From: an uncultured archaeon
Lineage (GTDB): Archaea; Halobacteriota; Methanosarcinia; Methanotrichales; Methanotrichaceae
Direction of reading: 5' to 3'
Assembly (NCBI GenBank): GCA_902385025.1
Contig: CABMDX010000029.1
Span: 1-13,665 of the forward strand
Length of the DNA stretch: 13,665 bases
Positions 6,869-12,248 of this stretch are shown here, piece after piece (within the stretch, counting starts at the first letter, position 1; every line of letters starts with the position of its first letter). The notes under the pieces were generated by a model, which did no database searches, had not been told where the DNA came from, and saw only the letters and a list, made by a program, of their open reading frames with translations. Made by a program: the position numbers and the translations under genes.

Positions 6869-6885
6869 GTTTACAGGATGTAAAC
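6869..6885. promoter_or_regulatory. Operator-like palindrome upstream of the MNT-HEPN unit
   Basis: GTTTACA and TGTAAAC form a perfect 7-bp inverted repeat around GGA. A further TGTTTAC half-site lies at 6824-6830, between the TATA box and the predicted transcription start of the minus-strand MNT gene, and repeats the left arm at 6868-6874. Sites on both sides of a TATA box fit autoregulation by the winged-helix head of the MNT protein, or by the neighbouring antitoxin. Binding itself is an inference. Confidence 0.5.
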
Positions 6886-6928
6886 GCAGGCATGCAGTCG
6901 TCGATCGTGCTTCTTATTAACTTGAAGC

Positions 6929-7114
6929 TCAAGGGGGCAGCTCCACAAAATCACCTTCATCGGCAATCTGCTTCAGGTGTTCAATCAAGCGAGCCTTCTT
7001 CTCTCTTTCAATCATCTCTTCCGGGAGCTGGCTAAAGGTCTCTCCCGGCCTCCTCAGATCAGATAGCTCCGTCCAAACGGACTCGGTCACAGCCACGCGT
7101 TTCATTGCAGGCAT
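6929..7114 (-). CDS. VapB-like antitoxin, without an adjacent toxin
   Basis: The 61-residue product starts MPAMKRVAVTESVWTELSDLRRPGETFSQ and continues LPEEMIEREKKARLIEHLKQI, ending in an acidic tail (DEGDFVELPP). The pattern V.VTE.VW.ELS.LKRPGETFS..LEEMIERE is that of short archaeal antitoxins with a ribbon-helix-helix-like N terminus for DNA binding and a C-terminal tail that binds a toxin, usually a PIN-domain VapC or a RelE-type protein. LPEE where LLEE is usual is a small change. No toxin gene lies in the 110 bases downstream or on the other side, so it appears to be an orphan. A TATA-like AGATATTT at 7142-7149 (minus strand) would start transcription near 7120, just before the ATG. Confidence 0.75.
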   Translation of the reverse strand: MPAMKRVAVTESVWTELSDLRRPGETFSQLPEEMIEREKKARLIEHLKQIADEGDFVELPP

Positions 7115-7216
7115 GATGACCCTGTAAAGAATAGTAGAGCAAATATCTCTTTCGGAGAGCCTGAACTACTCGGCTGCACCGATATTCATCCTCTACGCAA
7201 TCGCCTTAAGCCCCTG

Positions 7217-7235
7217 GGCCGCAGATTTTCTGCGG
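7217..7235. repeat. Perfect 8-bp hairpin inside a possible structured or repeated element
   Basis: GCCGCAGA and TCTGCGGC pair perfectly around TTT. CTGGG at 7213-7217 can pair with CCCAG at 7254-7258 to enclose it in a larger fold. The surrounding gap (about 7150-7330), between the orphan antitoxin promoter and the end of the tRNA methyltransferase gene, is GC-rich and non-coding. It does not fold as a tRNA by eye, and no T-tract follows on either strand, so a simple terminator is unlikely. It could be a dispersed non-coding repeat or a small RNA. Confidence 0.4.
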
Positions 7236-7332
7236 CACGTTCCTAGGTTCGGCCCCCAGAGTCCGCGTGGCGAAATCCTACGCTCGCTGGAGGGCGCCTG
7301 CCGGGACGACCAAGCTGGCCCTTTTCTCTTAT

Positions 7333-8343
7333 TTAAACGGAGCCCTTCTTTCGGAAATCAATGACAACATTATGCCTGTGGGGGGCATAGCTTCTTACAA
7401 TCCCCTGGTAGACGACCTCGACCGAGGCCCCAATTCGCTCTGCTGCAGATTCAATCGTTTTCCAATCCCGATAGAGATCGTCTTCGGGAGCTATGCAGTA
7501 GTAATGAATGACTCCGCCGGGCTTTGCAGCTCTCAGGGCTGAATCGAGGAACTCGGAGGCGCTGTGAGGAAGATTCATGATCACATGATCCGCGCTATTT
7601 TCGTAGCTCAGAGCGAGCTCTCTCGCGTCCCCTTCCAGGATCTCGATATCCAGAACCTTATTCCGAATGGCATTCTCACGCAGGCACTTAACTGCAACCG
7701 GGTTCTTGTCAATTGCCACCACCCGCGCCCCGCGCTTTGCCATCAAGAGGGCAAAAGGCCCAACGCCCGCAAACATGTCAAGCACCATCTGGCCGGGACG
7801 GGTCTGATCAGCGACACGCTTTCTCTCCGTTCCCAGGCGCTCCGTGAAGTAGGCGCCCTCCAGATCCACCAGGTAGCATAGCCCGTGCTCCCTGTGAACG
7901 GTTACCGTGCGTCTGTCTCCCGCCACATGCCTGAAGCGGCGGGTTCTATACTCTCCCTCCACATCAGAGATTGGTGCGATGACGGTGCGAATGCCCTTGC
8001 AGGTGGCCATCAGCGCCGAGGCGATCCTCTCGGCATCATTCCCCTCATCCTCTATCATGGCAATGTCTCCCACTACCTCGAAGCTGGGCCGAAAGCCCAG
8101 CAGCTCCTCTGGTGTCGTCTGATGCTCCTCGGCTGGAAAGTCCAGTTCTATCCACTGAAATGAGGCGACCTTTGATAGAGCCTCATCCGCCTCATCATTT
8201 CTTTCCAGAGCAGGCAGATAGACATAGGTCTCATCCGAGCATATCTTGCGGCTGCGGTCGAAGAGACCACTTTCCACAAGAGACTTGCGCAGCCTTTCAC
8301 CGTGCTTTCTTTCCACCCTCAGGCCCAGAGATTTGTCCGGCAT
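7333..8343 (-). CDS. trm5: tRNA (guanine37-N1)-methyltransferase, Trm5 family
   Basis: Trm5 uses S-adenosylmethionine to make m1G37 beside the anticodon, which prevents +1 frameshifting. The 336-residue product has the N-terminal D1 region (LGLRVERKHGERLRKSLVESGLFD), the D2 region with FEVVGDIAMI, and EYRTRRFRHVAGDRRTVTVHREHG. The Rossmann methyltransferase core follows: VLDMFAGVGPFALLMAKRGARVVAIDKNPVAVKCLREN (SAM binding, 187-224), EGDA (237-240) and the Trm5 signature NLPHSA (257-262), whose Asn is the catalytic-site residue known in M. jannaschii Trm5. The start is inferred: ATG 8343 lies about 26 bases from the TATA box at 8369-8376, predicting a leaderless message. ATG 8370 is possible; the frame stays open to 8583, but that part overlaps the divergent gene and reads as non-protein. 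Length fits the family. Confidence 0.92.
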   Translation of the reverse strand: MPDKSLGLRVERKHGERLRKSLVESGLFDRSRKICSDETYVYLPALERNDEADEALSKVASFQWIELDFPAEEHQTTPEELLGFRPSFEVVGDIAMIEDEGNDAERIASALMATCKGIRTVIAPISDVEGEYRTRRFRHVAGDRRTVTVHREHGLCYLVDLEGAYFTERLGTERKRVADQTRPGQMVLDMFAGVGPFALLMAKRGARVVAIDKNPVAVKCLRENAIRNKVLDIEILEGDARELALSYENSADHVIMNLPHSASEFLDSALRAAKPGGVIHYYCIAPEDDLYRDWKTIESAAERIGASVEVVYQGIVRSYAPHRHNVVIDFRKKGSV

Positions 8344-8368
8344 CGATCTGCATGAATGAAAATGATCC

Positions 8369-8376
8369 ATTATATG
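8369..8376 (-). promoter_or_regulatory. TATA box of trm5
   Basis: On the minus strand the sequence is CATATAAT, centred about 26-29 bases from the ATG at 8343-8341. This fits a leaderless or nearly leaderless message and argues against the ATG at 8370, which overlaps the box. Confidence 0.45.
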
Positions 8377-8410
8377 CCTATCCTGCCGTGTCGACCAAAA
8401 TATGAACTGA

Positions 8411-8418
8411 TTTATATG
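8411..8418 (+). promoter_or_regulatory. TATA box of the Cas4-like gene
   Basis: TTTATATG lies with its centre about 28 bases before the ATG at 8443, so transcription should start at or next to the start codon. It is divergent from the trm5 box, and the two promoters share the interval 8344-8442. Confidence 0.5.
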
Positions 8419-8442
8419 CCATGAACAGAGGACGAAACCATA

Positions 8443-9245
8443 ATGACCAGGCATAATGACAAAGATGATGTCATAACGGCTTCCGAGATATCCCAATATG
8501 CATACTGCCCAGTCTCCTGGTACCTGAAAAGAAACGGTTGCCCGCCGGATTCCTCCCATATGGCAAGGGGCATTCATGCGCATCAGGAGATCGGAAAGGG
8601 AATCAATCGTGTTCAGCAGCAGGAGAGGCGCTCGAAGCTGCTTTCTCTTGGAGAGTATTCTCTCCTTATCATGGCACTATTGCTAATCTGGTGGTCCTTA
8701 CGGTTCCAATTCTGATTTTGCTGCTGACCTTGCTCCTGTTAATGGCATTGCTGCTTCATTTTTTGTCTGGCAGGATGACAGAGTCTGCCAGATCGATTCG
8801 AAAAAAATATGGAATTCCAGAGGGAAATATCATCTACTCTGACCTTGACAGGCCAGCTAAGGCGCTCTATTCCAGGAAACACGGGATCTCCGGCAAGCCC
8901 GATTACATTGTCAAAGATGATAAGCACAGGAGCATGATTCCGGTTGAGGTCAAAAGCGGCCGGTCGAAAGAGCCTCACAGAAACCACATTCTTCAACTGG
9001 CAGCATACTGCCTTCTGGTTGAAGAGACCACTCGCAAGTCCGTGCCATACGGGATAATAGTATATGCAGATGGAGTGCAGCATAAGATCCATTTTGACAG
9101 GGCCCTGCGCTCCGATCTGCTCAGAGCTGTGTCTGAGATGAGATCCTCCTTGAAGTCAGGATGTCCGAGAAGAGATCACAACCACCAGGGCAAATGCAGA
9201 TTCTGCTCCATGAATCATTGCTGCAGCCATAGCCTGGCAAATTAG
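8443..9245 (+). pseudogene. Membrane-anchored Cas4-like PD-(D/E)XK nuclease, one frameshift
   Basis: Two overlapping frames join into one protein of about 267 residues. The first (8443-8715) carries ITASEISQYAYCPVSWYLKR, with the N-terminal Cys of Cas4, and ARGIHAHQEIG with the first nuclease-core His. The second, shifted frame (to TAG 9243-9245) carries SGKPDYI (active-site Asp), PVEVKSGR (the E-x-K metal/catalytic pair), ILQLAAYCLLVEE (QxxxY) and the C-terminal Cys cluster C-x10-C-x2-C-x4-C for an iron-sulfur cluster. Between them lie hydrophobic stretches (YSLLIMALLLIWW, then VPILILLLTLLLLMALLLHFL), a two-helix membrane hairpin inserted into the nuclease fold, as in some standalone Cas4/Dna2-like proteins. 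The shift falls near 8688-8705, inside the hairpin, as if one base were missing. No cas1, cas2 or array is nearby, so a CRISPR role is not supported. Confidence 0.82.
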
Positions 9246-9332
9246 ATCAAAGGGGGCTTAAGGTCCAGGCAGGTGGGCTAAATCAGAGAGATGAACTTTC
9301 CGACCTAGGGCAACCTTCTCTCCAGCTGCATT

Positions 9333-9836
9333 CTAATATACAGTCACTCTCTTGACGCCCTCGATCTCCGTGAGCAGCCTTACCAGATCGCCGGGAATCT
9401 TTCCTTCCGTGATAATCGTAAGCTTCGGGCTCTCAACAAAAAAGGGATCATCTGATATGGCCTGGCGAATGGAGAGGCCGTTCCTGGCCACGGCGCTTGC
9501 CACATCGCCCAGCAAGCCTGTCTTAACAGCATTCACCGGCGTTATCTCAATTACGCCCAGCCCCAAAATGGGCGCCACCTCTCCCAGAAATGTCATGGAG
9601 CGAACATTTTTAAAAACCTTCCAGAGCGCCTCATCCTCGCGAATGGCCTGCGCAGTGGTATCCACCACCCGTCGGTCCACATTCAGCTCTTTGGCGATCT
9701 GGGCATGGGGAATCTCGATCTCGCCTGAGACCACCCGCCCGCGATCACTGACCTGGAAGCCCCTCTGCAGTATGAGGCGTATGACCTTCTCCTGAGCCGG
9801 GTACCTCTTGAACTTGTTTAAGATCTCCTGCCACAT
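9333..9836 (-). CDS. HTH-ACT domain regulator (COG1707-type)
   Basis: The 167-residue protein is of the archaeal type described as a regulator of amino acid metabolism with an ACT domain. Residues 1-75 form a winged/helix-turn-helix region: MWQEILNKFKRYPAQEKVIRLILQRGF, then IPHAQIAKELNVDRRVVDTTAQAI as the helix-turn-helix. Residues about 90-167 form the ACT domain (GVIEITPVNAVKTGLLGDVASAVARNGLSIRQAISDDPFF, LTIITEGKIPGDLVRLLTEIEGVKRVTVY). ACT domains bind amino acids, so the protein probably senses an amino acid and controls transcription; ligand and targets are not visible. AGAGG at 9844-9848 (read on the minus strand), about 7 bases before the ATG, supports the start. The upstream AAA ATPase gene ends 112 bases before it on the same strand, with T-runs between, so this gene probably has its own promoter. 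Confidence 0.87.
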   Translation of the reverse strand: MWQEILNKFKRYPAQEKVIRLILQRGFQVSDRGRVVSGEIEIPHAQIAKELNVDRRVVDTTAQAIREDEALWKVFKNVRSMTFLGEVAPILGLGVIEITPVNAVKTGLLGDVASAVARNGLSIRQAISDDPFFVESPKLTIITEGKIPGDLVRLLTEIEGVKRVTVY

Positions 9837-9909
9837 GGTGCGTCCTCTAATACACTCACTTAAAAGTACAAAAGGGCTTCCTTTGAAGCATTATAGTCCA
9901 ATTCCAGGG

Positions 9910-9923
9910 AAAAATCCCAAAAA
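9910..9923 (-). terminator. T-tract terminator after the AAA ATPase gene
   Basis: On the minus strand two runs of five T (9923-9919 and 9914-9910) are separated by GGGA, about 26 bases after the stop codon at 9951-9949. Archaeal polymerase commonly ends at such runs. The two near-identical 12-base units GATCATCTGAGG (9926-9937) and GATCATCTCAGG (9942-9953) lie between the T-runs and the stop. Confidence 0.45.
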
Positions 9924-9948
9924 TCGATCATCTGAGGAAGGGATCATC

Positions 9949-11049
9949 TCAGGAGAACATCTCTTTTGGAGGCTGCCGGTACTCCTTTCTGGCCATTGGA
10001 ATGGTCTCTTCCAGATGCCTCTGGGTGATGGCGCACTCCTCCATGATGGCATGGTGAAGTGCGGCCTTGAGAACCTTCTCGACCAGGTCACGCCCTGAGA
10101 AGCCTTCTGTGAGCCTTGCAATCTCCCTGAGGTTCACGCTCTCCATCTTTTCAGGCAAAGTGGCGGCATTCTTCTCCAAAAGTTTGAGCCGCTCATCGAG
10201 CCCGGGCAGCTTAAACTCGATCTCCTCCTCGAATCTTGAGCGCACCGAGGCATCCAGAACCTCAATCTGGTTGGTGGCCGCAATTGTGCAGACTCCTTTG
10301 CGGTTTGAGATGCCGTCCATTTCCGTCAGCAGCGAGTTTACGATCTCCGAGACGTCTCCCCTCAAATCCTGGTATCTCCTGTCGAGGGCAATAGCGTCCA
10401 GCTCATCGATGAAGATAATGCAGGGTGCATTCTCCTCTGCCTTCTCATAGAGACTGTGAATCTGCCGTGCGCCCTCTCCCACAAACTCGCCTATGAGGCT
10501 GGTGGACTTCACTGGCAGCATGGGAACCCCGGCTTCGGCTGAGAGGGCCTTGGCGATCATGGTCTTGCCTGTGCCTGACACCCCGTAAAACACGAAATTG
10601 CGCGGAGCCCAGCGGCCGAACTTATCGGGGTCTTGCAGGAATTTCTCCACGATCTTGACCTTGCGCTTGGCCATTTCCTGGCCTATGACATCCTCAAAGC
10701 GAACGTCATATAGCACCTTGTTCTTTGGCTCTACCTTCTGCTCCACCTTGATGGTCGTCTCTGAGCCCACCACAGAGAATTTGGGATAGACCCGCACCAC
10801 CTGGAAGGCATAATCGGGATAAAGCCTATGGTCAAATAAATAGTGCCCTGGCCGCAGCGATTCCCCGTACCACTGTTCCTTGGCATAAAGCTCGAATAGC
10901 CTGGCATCGGAGACCACCGGCGTTTCCTGGAATGCGCTCTTTAAGGCGTATCCTGCAGGCCGCAGGAGCAAGAATCGCGCACCCATGGCCCTTCTTCGCT
11001 CTGGCTTTCCGCTTATGGTTTTGGACTGGCTCTTCTGGACTGATCGCAC
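9949..11049 (-). CDS. AAA+ family ATPase (COG1223-type)
   Basis: This 366-residue archaeal AAA ATPase carries one AAA module resembling that of proteasome-activating nucleotidase and Cdc48. After an N-terminal domain of about 110 residues come VRFEDVIGQEMAKRKV (116-131), Walker A GVSGTGKT (156-163), pore-region residues GEFVGEGARQIHSLY (187-201), Walker B IIFIDELDAIA (211-221), sensor-1 IAATNQ (256-261) with Asn260, arginine-finger region SVRSRFEEEIEF (268-279), and a helical lid with EGFSGRDLVEKVLKAALHHA. Such proteins remodel or unfold proteins as hexamers; the substrate is unknown. It has no long N-terminal coiled coil, so it is not the canonical PAN. GTG 11049 is chosen because the TATA-like box at 11073-11080 lies 26 bases upstream, predicting a leaderless message; ATG 10986 (residue 22) is the other candidate. 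Confidence 0.9.
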   Translation of the reverse strand: MRSVQKSQSKTISGKPERRRAMGARFLLLRPAGYALKSAFQETPVVSDARLFELYAKEQWYGESLRPGHYLFDHRLYPDYAFQVVRVYPKFSVVGSETTIKVEQKVEPKNKVLYDVRFEDVIGQEMAKRKVKIVEKFLQDPDKFGRWAPRNFVFYGVSGTGKTMIAKALSAEAGVPMLPVKSTSLIGEFVGEGARQIHSLYEKAEENAPCIIFIDELDAIALDRRYQDLRGDVSEIVNSLLTEMDGISNRKGVCTIAATNQIEVLDASVRSRFEEEIEFKLPGLDERLKLLEKNAATLPEKMESVNLREIARLTEGFSGRDLVEKVLKAALHHAIMEECAITQRHLEETIPMARKEYRQPPKEMFS

Positions 11050-11072
11050 AAATGATTCTTGCTAGCGAAGAT

Positions 11073-11080
11073 AGTTAAAT
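11073..11080 (-). promoter_or_regulatory. Candidate TATA box of the AAA ATPase gene
   Basis: On the minus strand it reads TTTAACTA, centred about 26-27 bases from the GTG at 11049. No Shine-Dalgarno site precedes the GTG, which fits leaderless translation. Confidence 0.35.
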
Positions 11081-11221
11081 CTACTGCATGGGTGACTGGC
11101 CCTTGGTCGATTTTTTGAGGCAAATCGAGAGCATTGCAGGGATAGAAATAATCCCAAAACGAGATGCGGGGCAAGGTGGCCCGGATCCAAAAGCTATGGG
11201 TTCCGATAGTAATTAATATTA

Positions 11222-11260
11222 CCTCCTACAAGCAGTTAGCCAAATACATGTTGTAGGAGG
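11222..11260 (+). promoter_or_regulatory. Inverted repeat able to sequester the ribosome binding site of the microprotein gene
   Basis: CCTCCTACAA at 11222-11231 and TTGTAGGAGG at 11251-11260 are perfect 10-bp complements around a 19-base loop. The right arm contains the whole GGAGG ribosome binding site of the 31-residue gene that starts at 11267, and the left arm imitates the 3' end of 16S rRNA. If the left arm is transcribed the hairpin would hide the site. A TATA-like TAATTAATATT at 11210-11220 would start transcription near 11240 and leave the left arm out, in which case the repeat may be a DNA operator; an upstream start would include it. Confidence 0.55.
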
Positions 11261-11266
11261 ATTATT

Positions 11267-11362
11267 ATGGCAGGTGGAAATGGGCTGGCAATTGGTTTAA
11301 TGGTTATCGGTTTCGTAATACTATTTCTGGTGCCCCTGGCCTTCCTGACGAGCCTGTTTTAG
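11267..11362 (+). CDS. 31-residue single-helix membrane microprotein
   Basis: The frame begins MAGGNGLAIGLMVIG and ends FLTSLF before TAG at 11360-11362. After a short Gly-rich head, residues 7-31 are almost entirely hydrophobic, enough for one membrane helix, with no charged residue in the whole product. Coding is supported by the strong GGAGG at 11256-11260, 6 bases before the ATG, and by a hairpin and T-tract terminator starting 8 bases after the stop, so the gene is a complete transcription unit. I do not recognise the family. Possible roles include a subunit or regulator of a membrane complex, or a hydrophobic toxin-like peptide; nothing in the neighbours decides this. Its translation may be controlled by the inverted repeat just upstream. 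Confidence 0.65.
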   Translation: MAGGNGLAIGLMVIGFVILFLVPLAFLTSLF

Positions 11363-11369
11363 GCTCGGG

Positions 11370-11396
11370 AAGGTGGATTGGGCCGCCTTTTTATTT
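11370..11396 (+). terminator. Hairpin and T-tract terminator of the microprotein gene
   Basis: AAGGTGG (11370-11376) and CCGCCTT (11383-11389) form a 7-bp stem with one G-T wobble around ATTGGG, followed directly by TTTATTT with more T from the stem end. It resembles an intrinsic terminator. Confidence 0.65.
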
Positions 11397-11482
11397 CGTA
11401 TGTTCAATGTTTTTAGCATGGGTTTTATTGAGACTATATCCATCTGCTCATCTTTTACCTTTTCTTACATCAACAATAAATC

Positions 11483-11490
11483 TTTATAGA
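11483..11490 (+). promoter_or_regulatory. TATA box of the exported-protein pair
   Basis: TTTATAGA, preceded by AATAAATC, places transcription start near 11512, about 23 bases before the ATG at 11535. GAAAGG at 11518-11523 would be the ribosome binding site. The preceding interval 11397-11480 is AT-rich and shows no gene. Confidence 0.5.
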
Positions 11491-11534
11491 CGCGAGCCAA
11501 CATAATTTAGTGGAAATGAAAGGTTTCGGCCAGA

Positions 11535-12224
11535 ATGGCTATGGTGGAGGTTGGATTGAGGGTTTTCTTCATCCTTATATTAATATTATTGATTTTGGTT
11601 CCTCCAGCCTGCCGTGCCACCGAGGAGAACGATCTATGGCTTCTTCTCTCCAGCTATGAGGATATCGGCATTACGGCCAATGATCTGGCATTTTTTCTGG
11701 TGACGCATGGATATAACGCCGAGCCGGTGAAGGATTATGTAGAGGTCACGCTAAAAGATGGCAAAAAGGTTTATCTCACGCCCAATGGAGCCTCTCCAAG
11801 GCTTGCAGACCTGTGGATGACGCCCCCTACAACCAAGACGGGACCCGTCAAGGTGATATCAAGTGATGCTATCAAAATCAATGCCACTTATAATGAGTCG
11901 AAAAATGCAGACTTCATCAAGGCCATCAACAGGTATGCCATCTTCCCCTTGACTCCACTGGGAATGTGTTACGATGGATCTCAGAAGGCATACAGCACAT
12001 ATACCGGATTTGGATACCATGTGATATATATGTACGACCCCAGTGGATTTGCATTCCAGGGGCACCTCTGGGTTGCAGTGGAAGACAAAGACCATGAGGG
12101 GAAATATCTTGCCGTGGACAGCTATTATGGCGTTATGACTGAAGAAGAGTACTACAAAGCGCCCTACAGCTTTGCAGACTTCAAGTATCTTGATTCCATA
12201 AATCCAAAATGGAGGATGGCATAG
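11535..12224 (+). CDS. Secreted protein with a transglutaminase-like Cys-His-Asp pattern
   Basis: The 229-residue product begins with a signal peptide (hydrophobic FFILILILLILVPPAC, about 11-26), so it is exported or membrane-tethered. The first half (30-110) is an unrecognised domain with DLAFFLVTHGYNAEPVKDYVEV and KKVYLTPNGASPRLADLW. The second half resembles the transglutaminase-like (papain-like) fold: PLGMCYDGSQKAYSTYTGFGYHVIY with Cys145, then GHLWVAVED with His177, then KYLAVDSYYG with Asp195, the order and approximate spacing of that Cys-His-Asp triad. The assignment rests on this pattern, not on a database match. Such proteins can be proteases or cross-linking enzymes. The pentapeptide-repeat gene starts 24 bases downstream behind its own GGAGG, so the two probably form an operon of surface proteins. 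ATG 11541 is a possible alternative start. Confidence 0.72.
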   Translation: MAMVEVGLRVFFILILILLILVPPACRATEENDLWLLLSSYEDIGITANDLAFFLVTHGYNAEPVKDYVEVTLKDGKKVYLTPNGASPRLADLWMTPPTTKTGPVKVISSDAIKINATYNESKNADFIKAINRYAIFPLTPLGMCYDGSQKAYSTYTGFGYHVIYMYDPSGFAFQGHLWVAVEDKDHEGKYLAVDSYYGVMTEEEYYKAPYSFADFKYLDSINPKWRMA

Positions 12225-12248
12225 CTCATTAAAACTTCGGAGGCTTTT

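Noticed and set aside
7190..7330. A tRNA or H/ACA guide RNA in the GC-rich gap
   Set aside because: GGTTCGGCC resembles a T-loop, but no acceptor stem, D-arm or anticodon arm can be drawn, and no K-turn or clear ACA box follows the hairpin.
8371..8583. N-terminal extension of trm5 by 80 residues
   Set aside because: It overlaps the Cas4-like coding region and both TATA boxes, and its residues do not resemble any Trm5 N terminus.
8538..8690. Reading the second Cas4-like frame from 8538 as an independent gene
   Set aside because: Its first 50 residues are not Cas4-like, while the other frame encodes the conserved N-terminal Cys and His motifs over the same bases. A frameshifted single gene explains both.
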